A DNA stretch of 64,000 nucleotides, from NCBI RefSeq assembly GCF_003003215.1, contig NZ_PVUF01000012.1:62001-126000 (forward strand), in the 5' to 3' direction. The stretch's first letter is position 1, and each line of letters starts with the position of its first letter. This DNA is from Tritonibacter scottomollicae (GTDB lineage: Bacteria > Pseudomonadota > Alphaproteobacteria > Rhodobacterales > Rhodobacteraceae). Positions 1-8,655 of this stretch are shown in pieces. Made by a program: the position numbers and the translations under genes. The notes under the pieces are model-generated. The model was given only the letters and a program-made list of their open reading frames with translations, was not told where the DNA came from and ran no database searches.

Positions 1-1
1 A

Positions 2-352
2 TACATGGCATCTGGCTTTGGCTGGGCAACGGAGCGACAACGCTTCCCCTATCACGGCATTATCGGCTCAGGCGTGCTGATCGCAGCCGCCACGGGGATT
101 GGCGCCTGGTTCAACGGCCAGCCGTTCCTGACCTCCGCTTTTGGCTATGTGCATCTCCCGCCGTTGAACGAATTCGAGGTCGCCACAGCCGCATTGTTCG
201 ACCTTGGCGTGTTCCTCGCCGTCGTGGGCGCTGTCCTGCTGGCGCTGGAAAGCCTCTCGCGCTTTGCATGGCAGCCGGGCTCTGCATCCGAACATGCCAT
301 GGACATCAACCCTGCCCGCGACGACGCGGAACAAGACATGAAGGAGGCCTGA
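2..352 (+). CDS. mnhB: Mrp Na+/H+ antiporter, MnhB-domain C-terminal end (5' partial)
   Basis: The frame is open to the left window edge, so only the 3' part is present. The product is a membrane segment with the MnhB signature: a glycine/alanine-rich helix, then a pFLT-like stretch, then a FDLGVFLAVVGA helix. It belongs to the multisubunit Mrp (Mnh/Pha) antiporter, which exports Na+ or K+ in exchange for protons at the inner membrane. In many alphaproteobacteria the A and B subunits are one fused protein. The missing start means I cannot tell whether this is the tail of a fused MrpAB or a separate MnhB with the ATG at base 5. It is followed directly by the C, D, E, F and G subunits. Confidence 0.85.
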   Translation, partial: YMASGFGWATERQRFPYHGIIGSGVLIAAATGIGAWFNGQPFLTSAFGYVHLPPLNEFEVATAALFDLGVFLAVVGAVLLALESLSRFAWQPGSASEHAMDINPARDDAEQDMKEA

Positions 353-356
353 GAGC

Positions 357-710
357 ATGGAATTTCTCGTTGCTTCAGCCGTCGGCCTGCTCACCGCTGC
401 GGGGATCTATCTGGTGCTGCGTCGCCGCACGTTCCCGGTGATCCTCGGCACCTCGCTGCTGTCTTATGCAGTGAATGTGTTTCTCTTCGCCTCCGGGCGA
501 TTGGCGAGCAATGCGCCGCCGATCCTCAACAAATACGCCGATGTGGCCTATAGCGATCCCCTGCCGCAAGCGCTGGTGCTGACGGCGATCGTGATTTCCT
601 TCGGCATGACCGCCGTGGTGGTGATGGTGGCCCTCGGGGCCTACCTCAGCGCCCGTAACGACAATATCAACATGGACGACACTGCGCCTGCGCAGGGAGA
701 GGACGCATGA
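357..710 (+). CDS. mnhC: Mrp antiporter subunit C
   Basis: A 117-residue protein with three hydrophobic segments, homologous to MnhC/MrpC and to NuoK of respiratory complex I. The membrane part includes the typical DPLPQALVLTAIVI stretch at about residues 62-75. It is a small core subunit of the Mrp antiporter in the inner membrane. The start lies 4 bases after the stop of the B segment, and its end overlaps the start of subunit D by four bases (ATGA), indicating translational coupling within one operon. Confidence 0.93.
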   Translation: MEFLVASAVGLLTAAGIYLVLRRRTFPVILGTSLLSYAVNVFLFASGRLASNAPPILNKYADVAYSDPLPQALVLTAIVISFGMTAVVVMVALGAYLSARNDNINMDDTAPAQGEDA

Positions 711-2353
711 ACCACCTTCTGATTGCGCCCATCGTGCTGCCTGCTCTGGTGGCACCATTCATCATCATGGCATTGCGCTACCACATTGATCTGCAGCGCA
801 TATTCTCTCTGGCCAGTAACGTGCTGCTGGTCGCGATCGCGATGGCGCTGGCCGTACAGGCCGCCGACGGAACAGTGCAGGTCTACGAGCTGGGCGACTG
901 GCAAGCGCCCTTTGGCATCGTGCTGGTGCTGGACCGTCTCTCGGCCATGATGGTTCTGCTCACCACGGTTCTCGCGCTGGCGGTAAACCTCTATGCGGTG
1001 GGTAGCAAATGGGACGAGCGCGGCGCCAATTTCCATCCGCTGTTCCTGTTTCAGATGATGGGCATCATCGGCGCCTTCCTGACCGGAGATGCGTTCAACC
1101 TGTTCGTGTTCTTCGAGGTGTTGCTGATTGCCTCCTATGGTCTGATGATCCACGGCGGCGGCGCGCGGCGCTTTCAGGCAGGCGTGCAATATGTGGTGTT
1201 CAACCTCCTTGGCTCCACCCTGTTCCTGTTTGCGCTTGGCACCATCTACGGGGTGACCGGCACGCTCAACCTGGCCGATCTTGCGGTGCGTGTTGCAGAA
1301 CTCCCGGCCGAGGACACCGCATTGATCCGTGTTGGCGCGATCATGCTCCTGCTGGTCTTTGCGATCAAAGCGTCGCTGTTGCCGCTGCACTTCTGGTTGC
1401 CTGCCTCCTACGCCAACGCGCCTGCCCCGGTGGCCGCGCTGTTTGCGATCATGACCAAGGTGGGCGCCTATTCCATTCTGCGCATCTATACGCTGGTCTT
1501 TGGCCCCGATGTGGCGGTGGTCGAAGGGTTGGTCGACAGCTGGCTGCTGCCTGCCGCGCTGCTGACCGTCGCCATCGGCGCCATTGGCGTTCTGGGGTCA
1601 AAAGAAATCGGTCGCCTGATGTCCTTTGGCGCGATCACCTCGGTCGGCACGCTCCTGACCGCGATCGCGCTGTTCACGCCCGAGGCCACCGCAGCCGCCC
1701 TCTACTACACCGTACATTCGACACTGGCTGCGGCAGCGCTGTTTTTGGTGGCTGATATGGTCCGTCAGCGTCAGGGGGACGACATCGCGCCAAAACCTGT
1801 GATGGCGCAGAGCGGGCTGATTTCGGTCCTGTTCTTCATCGCAGCAATCGCCACCGCTGGCATGCCTCCGCTGTCCGGTTTCCTAGGCAAGCTGCTGATC
1901 CTGGACGCGGCACGCGACAATACGCTGGCGGTCTGGGTCTGGGCGGTGATCCTTACCAGTTCGCTCATTACCATCATGGGCTTTGCCCGCGCAGGCACGA
2001 TGATCTTCTGGAAAAGCCACGGCCTGCCGCGCGATGACAGCATGGCAGAGCCAGAGATCGAGGTGGAACACCGCCATGGCGGTGACGGAGCGCGAACGGC
2101 ACCTACACCTGCGCTGCCGTTTGTCGCGACCTTCGGGTTGCTGGCCGGGCTGGTTGCGCTGACCCTCTTTGCCGGGCCGATGATGCGCTACACCAGCGCC
2201 ACTGCAAACGACCTCTTTGCGCCACAGGCCTATATTGAGACGGTACTGGCCAACCGCGACCGCCCTGTTTCCGACCCTGACCCCGACGAGGCCGCGGACT
2301 ATAATGCCGGGCAAGACAGCGCGAGTGAAGCCGCCGCCGAGGAGAGCAACTGA
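707..2353 (+). CDS. mnhD: Mrp antiporter subunit D
   Basis: A 548-residue polytopic membrane protein of the NuoL/NuoM/NuoN-like antiporter family (proton-translocating subunit). Visible family features are FNLFVFFEVLLIASYGLM at about residues 130-147 with the conserved membrane glutamate, and the LPLHFWLPASYANAPAPV loop at about 225-242 with the conserved lysine just before it. The C-terminal 100 residues are hydrophilic and acidic (several D/E-rich runs), longer than the family core. It overlaps mnhC by four bases and shares one base with mnhE. Confidence 0.95.
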   Translation: MNHLLIAPIVLPALVAPFIIMALRYHIDLQRIFSLASNVLLVAIAMALAVQAADGTVQVYELGDWQAPFGIVLVLDRLSAMMVLLTTVLALAVNLYAVGSKWDERGANFHPLFLFQMMGIIGAFLTGDAFNLFVFFEVLLIASYGLMIHGGGARRFQAGVQYVVFNLLGSTLFLFALGTIYGVTGTLNLADLAVRVAELPAEDTALIRVGAIMLLLVFAIKASLLPLHFWLPASYANAPAPVAALFAIMTKVGAYSILRIYTLVFGPDVAVVEGLVDSWLLPAALLTVAIGAIGVLGSKEIGRLMSFGAITSVGTLLTAIALFTPEATAAALYYTVHSTLAAAALFLVADMVRQRQGDDIAPKPVMAQSGLISVLFFIAAIATAGMPPLSGFLGKLLILDAARDNTLAVWVWAVILTSSLITIMGFARAGTMIFWKSHGLPRDDSMAEPEIEVEHRHGGDGARTAPTPALPFVATFGLLAGLVALTLFAGPMMRYTSATANDLFAPQAYIETVLANRDRPVSDPDPDEAADYNAGQDSASEAAAEESN

Positions 2354-2850
2354 TGAGGATCTTGAATCGCCTTCTTCCGCACCCGCTGCTGACACTGTTG
2401 CTGACGGTGATCTGGCAGCTGCTGGTCAATCGTTTCTCCCTAAACTCGCTGTTGTTTGGCTTCTTTCTCGGGCTGCTTATTCCATTTGTGACACAGCCTT
2501 ACTGGCCCAACCGCCCCAAGCTAAAGAGCCCGCTGCGGCTGGCAGGATATGTGCTCTTGGTGTTCTGGGACATCGTGGTCGCCAACATGATCGTGGCGCG
2601 CATCATTCTCTTCATGCCCAACAGCAAGCGACAGCCTGCTTGGGTCGAAGTGCCGCTGGACATCCGCACACCAGAGGCCATCGCGATGCTTGGCGGCACC
2701 ATCACCATGACGCCCGGAACGCTCACGGCGGACATTTCGGCTGATGGGCACTACCTGCTGGTCCACTGCCTGCACGCACCGGATACGGCGGCCGTCCGAG
2801 ATGACATCAAATCCCGCTATGAAACCCGCCTGAAGGAGATTTTCGAATGA
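2353..2850 (+). CDS. mnhE: Mrp antiporter subunit E
   Basis: A 165-residue protein with two or three N-terminal membrane helices and a hydrophilic C-terminal half containing the MnhE hallmark TPGTLTADIS at about residues 118-127, followed by YLLVHCL. MnhE has no complex I counterpart and is needed for assembly or stability of the Mrp complex. It begins on the last base of the mnhD stop region and overlaps mnhF by four bases. Confidence 0.94.
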   Translation: MRILNRLLPHPLLTLLLTVIWQLLVNRFSLNSLLFGFFLGLLIPFVTQPYWPNRPKLKSPLRLAGYVLLVFWDIVVANMIVARIILFMPNSKRQPAWVEVPLDIRTPEAIAMLGGTITMTPGTLTADISADGHYLLVHCLHAPDTAAVRDDIKSRYETRLKEIFE

Positions 2851-3116
2851 TCGAATATGCCTATATCTTCGCCTTCGGCTGTTTCGCCGTCGCAATGCTG
2901 ATGAACCTCTGGAAGGTGGTCACAGGCTCGGAAATCACCGACCGCATCCTCGCGCTGGATACCATGTTCATCAATTCCATCGCCTTGGTGGTGTTGTTTG
3001 GTGTCTTCCTGAGCTCGGAAATCTTCTTTGAGGCTTCGCTGATCATGGCAATGCTCGGCTTCATCTCAACCGTGGCCTATGCGCGCTTCCTGCTGCGCGG
3101 CAACATCATCGAGTGA
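2847..3116 (+). CDS. mnhF: Mrp antiporter subunit F
   Basis: An 89-residue protein with three hydrophobic helices and the MnhF signature DRILALDTMFINSIAL at about residues 32-47, where the DR-x-x-x-D arrangement is characteristic. It is a small integral subunit of the Mrp antiporter and belongs to the same overlapping gene chain as mnhE (ATGA overlap) and mnhG (10 bases downstream). Confidence 0.94.
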   Translation: MIEYAYIFAFGCFAVAMLMNLWKVVTGSEITDRILALDTMFINSIALVVLFGVFLSSEIFFEASLIMAMLGFISTVAYARFLLRGNIIE

Positions 3117-3126
3117 GGAGACAAAA

Positions 3127-3507
3127 ATGATCATCGACCTTCTCATCACCGGTTTCATCATCGTGGGGGGCATTTTTGGCTTTGTGGGCTCCTTTGGCCT
3201 TCTGAAGCTCAACGACCCAATGTCGCGCATGCATGCGCCCACCAAGGCCACCACACTTGGGGTCGGTGGCGTGCTGCTTGGCTCCATGCTGCATGCCTGG
3301 GCCTACGAGGGGCGCGTGTCGGCGCATGAGCTGCTGATCACCCTGTTTCTGCTGGTCTCCGCTCCGGTCACGGCAAATTTCCTTGCCAAGGTGTTTATCA
3401 ACCAGCAGACAAAGCCCAAGGATCTGCCGACACCCGGCACATGCAAGCTCTGGGCGACGCATAACAAGCCCGAGCACCACCCGGCGTCTGAACAGACCGG
3501 GGCCTGA
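3127..3507 (+). CDS. mnhG: Mrp antiporter subunit G
   Basis: A 126-residue membrane protein with the MnhG pattern: G-x-F-G-x-x-G-x-x-G-L-L-K-L at about residues 16-33, then DPMSRMHAPTKATTLGVG at about 36-53. The ATG at 3127 is preferred over an in-frame ATG 48 bases upstream, because it follows a GAGGAG ribosome site and gives the normal family length. It is the last gene of the antiporter operon. The 42-base gap to selD shows no terminator. Confidence 0.94.
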   Translation: MIIDLLITGFIIVGGIFGFVGSFGLLKLNDPMSRMHAPTKATTLGVGGVLLGSMLHAWAYEGRVSAHELLITLFLLVSAPVTANFLAKVFINQQTKPKDLPTPGTCKLWATHNKPEHHPASEQTGA

Positions 3508-3549
3508 GCGGCCTCTCTGGCGGTCGCATGCGACAATGAGGCCGATACA

Positions 3550-5712
3550 ATGCACAGTTCCCGCCTTCCGCTGACCCGCGATCTGGTCCTTGTGGGAGGC
3601 GGGCACACCCATGCGCTTCTGCTGCGGATGTGGGGAATGAATCCCCTGCCGGGCGTGCGCCTCACCCTCATCAATCCCGGCCCAACCGCCCCTTACTCCG
3701 GCATGTTGCCGGGCTTCGTGGCCGGGCACTACACGCGCGAGGCGCTGGATATCGACCTTGTGAAGCTGGCGCGCTTTGCCGGCGCGCGCCTGATCCTTGG
3801 CGCTGCCGAACAGATCGACCCGGCCAACAAGCGTATCGCCGTCCCAGGACGGCCCGAGATCGCGTATGACGTCGCCTCCATCGACATCGGCATCACCTCT
3901 GCGATGCCGGACCTCCCCGGTTTCGCCGATCACGCCATCCCCGCAAAACCACTCGGCATGTTAGCTTCCGCATGGGAGGCATTTCGCGCCGACAGTTCTG
4001 CCGCACGTATCGCCTGCATCGGTGGAGGTGTCGCCGGGGCGGAGCTGATCCTCGCCATGTCTCACGCGCTGCGCCAGCACAATCGCCTGACGCAGGCCAC
4101 GCTGATCGACAGCGATAGGGCCCTGTCCGCTTTGGGAGAGCAAAGCCGGTCCCGCCTGCGCGCCGCACTTGAAACCCATGGCGTCACCTTGCTGGAGCAG
4201 ACCAGGATTGATCGGCTGACGGAGGGCGAAATCCACCTTGAGGACGGCCATGTCCTTCTTAGCGATTTCACTGTCGGGGCCGCCGGTGCGCGTGCCTATG
4301 GCTGGCTTGGCTCCTCCGGCCTCGAACAACACGATGGCGCGCTTGTGGTGGATTCAAACCTGCAAACCTCTGACGCTCATGTCTTTGCCACCGGCGATTG
4401 CGCCCATATGGCCCAGACCCCACGCCCAAAGGCCGGGGTTTACGCGGTGCGACAGGCGCCAATTCTCTTTCACAACCTCAGAGCCATGCTGAGCGTTGGC
4501 CCCCTGAAAGACTATCATCCGCAAAAAGACTACCTGAAGCTAATCTCCATGGGCGGCAAGACAGCGCTCGCGGATCGCAACGGGCGCAGTTTTTCCGGCG
4601 CATTGCTGTGGCGGTGGAAGGATCACATCGACCGCAAGTTCATGGCGAAATTCGACGATCTGCCGGTCATGGCACCGCCCCCTTTACCCCGCCTTCGCGC
4701 GTCAGGACTGGAGGAGGCGCTCGGTGCAAAACCGATGTGTGGCGGTTGTGGCTCAAAGGTCGGACGCGACAGCCTGCACCGGGGGCTTGGCAGCTATACG
4801 GGCGCAGCAAGAGCCGACGTGACACCCCTGCCCGGCGATGACGCGGCGCAGCTGCTGACCGGGGGCGCGATCCAGGTGATCAGTACCGATCACCTACGCG
4901 CCTTCACCGAAGATCCGGTGACCATGACCCGCATCACCGCGCAGCACGCGCTGAACGACATCTGGGCCATGGGGGCCCGCCCGCAAGCGGCGACTGTCAC
5001 CCTGATCCTGCCGCGCCAGACACCGGACTTGCAGGAGCGCCTTCTCGGCGAGATCATGAGTGCCGCGGATCAGGAGATGACATTCGCGGGCGTGGCCATC
5101 GTTGGTGGACATACCTCGCTCGGTGAGGAACTGACGCTTGGCTTTACCATCACTGGTCTATGCGCTTCCGCCCCACTCACACTGGCAGGCGCGCAGGAGG
5201 GGGATCACCTGATCCTGACCAAGCCACTGGGATCCGGCACTATTCTTGCCGCAGAAATGACAGGTCAGGCGCGGGGGCTCTGGGTTGCCGACGCGCTTGA
5301 CCTGATGTGTCAGAGCCAACGCAAGGCCGCCGAGGTATTGTGTGCACAGGCCCATGCCATGACCGATGTGACCGGCTTTGGCCTGCTGGGGCATCTGCAG
5401 GGAATGTGCGAGGCCTCTCATCTGGGGGCCGAAATCCGCTTTGACGCGATCCCCACGATGTGCGGCGCCCCGGAATTGGCAGAGGCCGGGGTGCGTTCAA
5501 CCATATTCGACGACAACGCCGCCTTGTTGCCCGGCATTGGCACTGCCGGCGCACGCGCGCTGCTGTTCGACCCGCAAACCTCAGGCGGGTTGCTGGCCGC
5601 AGTGCCCTCGGATCAATCAGAGCGGCTCTTGGACCAATTGCGAAACCAAGGCTATTGCGCGGCTGAGATCGGCGTCATGCGTGGTGCGGGCGAAGGGATC
5701 GTGCTGAGATAA
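3550..5712 (+). CDS. selD: Selenophosphate synthase SelD fused to an N-terminal FAD/NAD oxidoreductase domain
   Basis: A 720-residue fusion. Residues 10-370 form a pyridine-nucleotide-disulfide oxidoreductase/NDH-2-like domain with a GGGHTHAL dinucleotide-binding start (about 16-23), a second nucleotide fold (IGGGVAGAELIL, about 157-168) and FATGDCAHM (about 278-286). Residues 390-720 are the ATP-dependent selenide,water dikinase that makes selenophosphate. The catalytic loop reads C-G-G-C-G-S-K; by alignment C400 corresponds to E. coli Cys17 and K403 to Lys20, while the non-essential Cys19 position is Ser. The fusion is known in several bacteria and its oxidoreductase role is unproven. The opposite-strand neighbour mnmH uses the product. 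Confidence 0.95.
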   Translation: MHSSRLPLTRDLVLVGGGHTHALLLRMWGMNPLPGVRLTLINPGPTAPYSGMLPGFVAGHYTREALDIDLVKLARFAGARLILGAAEQIDPANKRIAVPGRPEIAYDVASIDIGITSAMPDLPGFADHAIPAKPLGMLASAWEAFRADSSAARIACIGGGVAGAELILAMSHALRQHNRLTQATLIDSDRALSALGEQSRSRLRAALETHGVTLLEQTRIDRLTEGEIHLEDGHVLLSDFTVGAAGARAYGWLGSSGLEQHDGALVVDSNLQTSDAHVFATGDCAHMAQTPRPKAGVYAVRQAPILFHNLRAMLSVGPLKDYHPQKDYLKLISMGGKTALADRNGRSFSGALLWRWKDHIDRKFMAKFDDLPVMAPPPLPRLRASGLEEALGAKPMCGGCGSKVGRDSLHRGLGSYTGAARADVTPLPGDDAAQLLTGGAIQVISTDHLRAFTEDPVTMTRITAQHALNDIWAMGARPQAATVTLILPRQTPDLQERLLGEIMSAADQEMTFAGVAIVGGHTSLGEELTLGFTITGLCASAPLTLAGAQEGDHLILTKPLGSGTILAAEMTGQARGLWVADALDLMCQSQRKAAEVLCAQAHAMTDVTGFGLLGHLQGMCEASHLGAEIRFDAIPTMCGAPELAEAGVRSTIFDDNAALLPGIGTAGARALLFDPQTSGGLLAAVPSDQSERLLDQLRNQGYCAAEIGVMRGAGEGIVLR

Positions 5713-5854
5713 AGGCGTAAGCTAGGCTGCAGTTTGATGGGTCTTTCCCCGCAAGGACGTCAAAGATGTAGAACACACCATGCCCCCTCAAAGATGTCTC
5801 ATCGTCAGACAGCAAACCGAAATACCGGTGACTCAGGATCAATCGACCCTGCCC

Positions 5855-6913
5855 CTAGCGGCCAAACCTCTGCAGAAGAGTCATGATCTGCTCTGCAGCA
5901 GCAAGCCGATCCTGCGGTGCGAGCCCCTTTAGCGACAGACGCCCCAGCCCGTCCACTTCATAGCGCGCGCGTGCCTTGCGATAGGCAGGATCATAGTGGT
6001 CAGCCATCAGCCGCGCCGTCAGCCCCCGTTTATCTCCGGCCTCGATCAGCGAGATCCAACCATCCACAACCGCATGAGAGCGGTGCGTCCGCAACGGATC
6101 GAGCTGCGCCCGCAAACGTTCCGCATCCGAGAGGATGTCGTCATAGGCCTCGACCAGATAGTCGCAGCGGGCCTCAAACGGGGCCTCCACATCTATGCGG
6201 GGCGCGGTCTTCATCGCCTCCCACAGGCTGGGTGGCAGGATGCGCGCGCCGATCTTGCTGGCCTCCGCTTCCACAAGAACCGGACGCGTCGGGTCCATGT
6301 CTGCAAGAGCGCAGGCGATATAGCTCTCGAACCGTTTCTGGCTGGGTTGCCCACCGGGCCGCGCACCAAGCAGAGAGCCCCGATGCCGCGCCAATCCCTC
6401 CAGATCGAGCACCTGTCCGCCAAGGCGTTCAACCGCCTGCAAGATCTCGGTCTTGGCGGTCCCGGTCAGCCCGTCCAGCAGCACCAACTGATGCGGCAGT
6501 GATGTCTCATAGAGGGCCGCATGCACCAACCGGCGATAACTCTGATAGCCGCCTTGAACCACCTCGGCGCGCCAGCCAATCTGGCTCAGCATCCAGGTAA
6601 AGCTGCCGGATCGCTGCCCGCCGCGCCAGCAATAGACCAGAGGACGCCATCCCCCCTCATAGGCGCTCAGACTGTGCTCTATGTGGTTGGCCGCGTTGCG
6701 AAACACCATCGCAGCACCAATCTTGCGCGCGCGAAAGGAACTCTCCTGCACATATATCGTGCCGACCTCGGCGCGTTCATCATTGTCCAGCACCGGCAGG
6801 TTGATGGCGCCGGGCACATGGTCCTCGGCATATTCAGCAGGGCTGCGCACATCGATCACGGTGTCGTGCCCATGCGCAAGAAAATCGGAAAGTGTTTGAA
6901 AGGTCAGAGCCAT
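5855..6913 (-). CDS. mnmH: tRNA 2-selenouridine synthase
   Basis: A 352-residue protein with an N-terminal rhodanese domain (about 1-125) carrying the catalytic Cys95 in VYCWRGGQRS, and a C-terminal P-loop domain with GLTGTAKT at about 148-155. The Walker A lysine and threonine are kept, but the usual glycine before the lysine is alanine. MnmH (SelU/YbbB) geranylates 2-thiouridine at wobble position 34 of tRNA Lys/Glu/Gln and replaces sulfur with selenium from selenophosphate. It is convergent with selD, with 142 bases between the two stop codons. No selA or selB is seen here, so tRNA modification is the one selenium sink visible. Confidence 0.95.
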   Translation of the reverse strand: MALTFQTLSDFLAHGHDTVIDVRSPAEYAEDHVPGAINLPVLDNDERAEVGTIYVQESSFRARKIGAAMVFRNAANHIEHSLSAYEGGWRPLVYCWRGGQRSGSFTWMLSQIGWRAEVVQGGYQSYRRLVHAALYETSLPHQLVLLDGLTGTAKTEILQAVERLGGQVLDLEGLARHRGSLLGARPGGQPSQKRFESYIACALADMDPTRPVLVEAEASKIGARILPPSLWEAMKTAPRIDVEAPFEARCDYLVEAYDDILSDAERLRAQLDPLRTHRSHAVVDGWISLIEAGDKRGLTARLMADHYDPAYRKARARYEVDGLGRLSLKGLAPQDRLAAAEQIMTLLQRFGR

Positions 6914-7032
6914 GCCCCATCTCTACTCTCACAGCCGGGGCAACAAAACAGAAATTCGCCGGACTGACGCCGCCACCCGACTGATTTTGCCGAGATAGGG
7001 ACCCGACCCAGAGCCGCGAACGGAACACTCAG

Positions 7033-7506
7033 ATGCCCGATCCCGAATTGGAAATCGCCACCCTGCCTGCCACGCTGATCCGACGCCTGCATCAGATCTC
7101 GGTGGCGCGGTTTGCGACGGTCATGAGCGCCGCCGGGCTCGATCTGACGCCGGTGCAATACACCGCGATCGCCGCATTGGATGCAAGGCCCGGCATAGAT
7201 CAGGCGACCCTCTCCGGATTGATCGGATATGACAGGGCAACTCTGGGCAAGGTCGTGGAGCGGCTGGAAATCAAACAGCTCGTGCAGCGTGAAATCTGCC
7301 CCGAGGACCGCCGCGCGCGCCGCCTGCGCTTGACGGAACTGGGGCAGTCCCTGTTTGCCGAAGCCCGTCCCAATGTGGAGGCCATCCAGCCGGAGATCCT
7401 GTCTAGCCTGACGCCAGAAGAGCGTGAGGCGTTGGTGCGGCTCCTGACCAAGGCGACGGATGTGGACGCACGCGGCGCTCCTTATGATGCGGATCGCCCA
7501 AGCTGA
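7033..7506 (+). CDS. MarR family transcriptional regulator
   Basis: A 157-residue winged-helix protein of the MarR family. The DNA-binding part spans about residues 35-100, including GIDQATLSGLIGYDRATLGKV (recognition region) and the wing with CPEDRRARRLRLTELG, the family's D-R-R-x-R-x-x-x-L-T signature. MarR proteins are dimeric repressors that respond to small ligands. The gene is divergent from mnmH, sharing a 119-base promoter region, but the ligand and target are not evident. Confidence 0.9.
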   Translation: MPDPELEIATLPATLIRRLHQISVARFATVMSAAGLDLTPVQYTAIAALDARPGIDQATLSGLIGYDRATLGKVVERLEIKQLVQREICPEDRRARRLRLTELGQSLFAEARPNVEAIQPEILSSLTPEEREALVRLLTKATDVDARGAPYDADRPS

Positions 7507-7605
7507 CGCCGCATCACAGGCCGGCGTTCAAGAGGCTGCGCCGCACGTCCATTGATGTCGCATACTTCGTCACGTGATCACCCGGCCTTCAGACAGATAT
7601 TCTTA

Positions 7606-7908
7606 TCAACCGCGCTTGCGCGCAATTTCGATCCGCGCCTCCATCATGGACATATCCGCAATGATCTGACGACGTTTGCTGCGATCCCCGGTGTCGCGCA
7701 GCTCTTCTCGCAGGCGTGCCAATTCTCGGCTCAGGGAGACCACTTCCGGAACCGCTCCATTCTCTTTCATGATCCGGTTCATCACCGCGTTCTCCGGGTC
7801 CTCGCACTCCGGCAGCGGTCTGCCTGCCCCGTCAAGGTTGTCGAAGGCCCCGTCCCGCTCAGCAGCTTCAATCCGGGCATTGATAAGGTCGATCAGCGGA
7901 TGGTCCAT
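7606..7908 (-). CDS. DUF1992 (DnaJ homolog subfamily C member 28-like) protein
   Basis: A 100-residue soluble protein that matches the DUF1992/DNAJC28 conserved domain: an N-terminal I-x-x-R-I-x-x-A-x-x-x-G-x-F-D-N-L-x-G-x-G-R-P-L block (about residues 8-32), then a long charged helix. No J-domain is present, as usual for bacterial members. The function is not known. It is convergent with the marR gene, with about 100 bases between the stops. Confidence 0.85.
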   Translation of the reverse strand: MDHPLIDLINARIEAAERDGAFDNLDGAGRPLPECEDPENAVMNRIMKENGAVPEVVSLSRELARLREELRDTGDRSKRRQIIADMSMMEARIEIARKRG

Positions 7909-8100
7909 AGGGGCAAGATAGACGGAGGACCGCCGGCAGGCAACGCCATACCCAAGGCACCCTCACGTGGAGGTCCCACGTTAAGGAGCCGTTCGGCGAC
8001 ATGCGATGCACAGTCACGTCTCTGTCATCCATGCAACCGAATGTGTTGTGATAACTGCATATCCGCTACGTTGCCGCGATCAACATTCACAGCGACCAAA

Positions 8101-8574
8101 ATGAAACATCAAATCACCTTCGCCCGCCTACCTGACATAGAACCCGATGAGATCATTGCTCACATGTCCGACCCACGCGTCGCCGAGCACATGCCTCTCC
8201 TGACATTCAAGTGGGACAAGTCTGCGGTGGCCAAATTTGTCGCAGCAAAGGAAGAAAGCTGGAGCCGTGATGGGCTCGGCCACTGGGCCATATTGTCGGA
8301 TAAGACATATGTTGGATGGGGGGGATTTCAGAAGGAAGGGGACGAGTGGGATTTCGGCTTGGTTCTCACGCCACAATCTTTCGGGCTTGGCGCGCGCATT
8401 TCAAAGCAGGCTATCGACTTCGCCCGTGCCGACGAACGCATTCCTTTTGTGACGTTTCTCCTGCCTCCGTCGCGTCGGAACCTCGGTGCGCTCGACCGGC
8501 TTGGAGCCGTGTTCGTCGCTGAGCAGGAGTATGACGGTGAAACATTCCTTAAATTTCGGCTAGAAACCGAGTGA
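8101..8574 (+). CDS. GNAT family N-acetyltransferase
   Basis: A 157-residue protein with the RimJ/RimL-like GNAT layout: WAILSDKTYVGWGGF strand pair at about residues 60-74, then a P-loop-like GLGARISKQAIDFA at about 98-111 for acetyl-CoA binding. The open frame continues 549 bases upstream, but the ATG at 8101 starts the domain-consistent protein and the upstream part resembles no protein. The substrate is unknown. Confidence 0.75.
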   Translation: MKHQITFARLPDIEPDEIIAHMSDPRVAEHMPLLTFKWDKSAVAKFVAAKEESWSRDGLGHWAILSDKTYVGWGGFQKEGDEWDFGLVLTPQSFGLGARISKQAIDFARADERIPFVTFLLPPSRRNLGALDRLGAVFVAEQEYDGETFLKFRLETE

Positions 8575-8605
8575 CGGCTTCGCCCCGCGCCGCGGTCAAT
8601 AAAAA

Positions 8606-8640
8606 CCCCCGCCGGATCTCTCCGACGGGGGCTGAAAACG
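8606..8640 (-). terminator. Rho-independent terminator of the 5'-nucleotidase gene
   Basis: Inverted repeat CCCCCGCCGGA / TCCGACGGGGG (8606-8616 and 8621-8631, one mismatch, 4-base loop). Read on the minus strand the hairpin is followed directly by TTTTTATT, so it terminates the leftward gene. It may also stop the rightward GNAT gene. Confidence 0.85.
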
Positions 8641-8655
8641 CACCGTTAAACGGGC

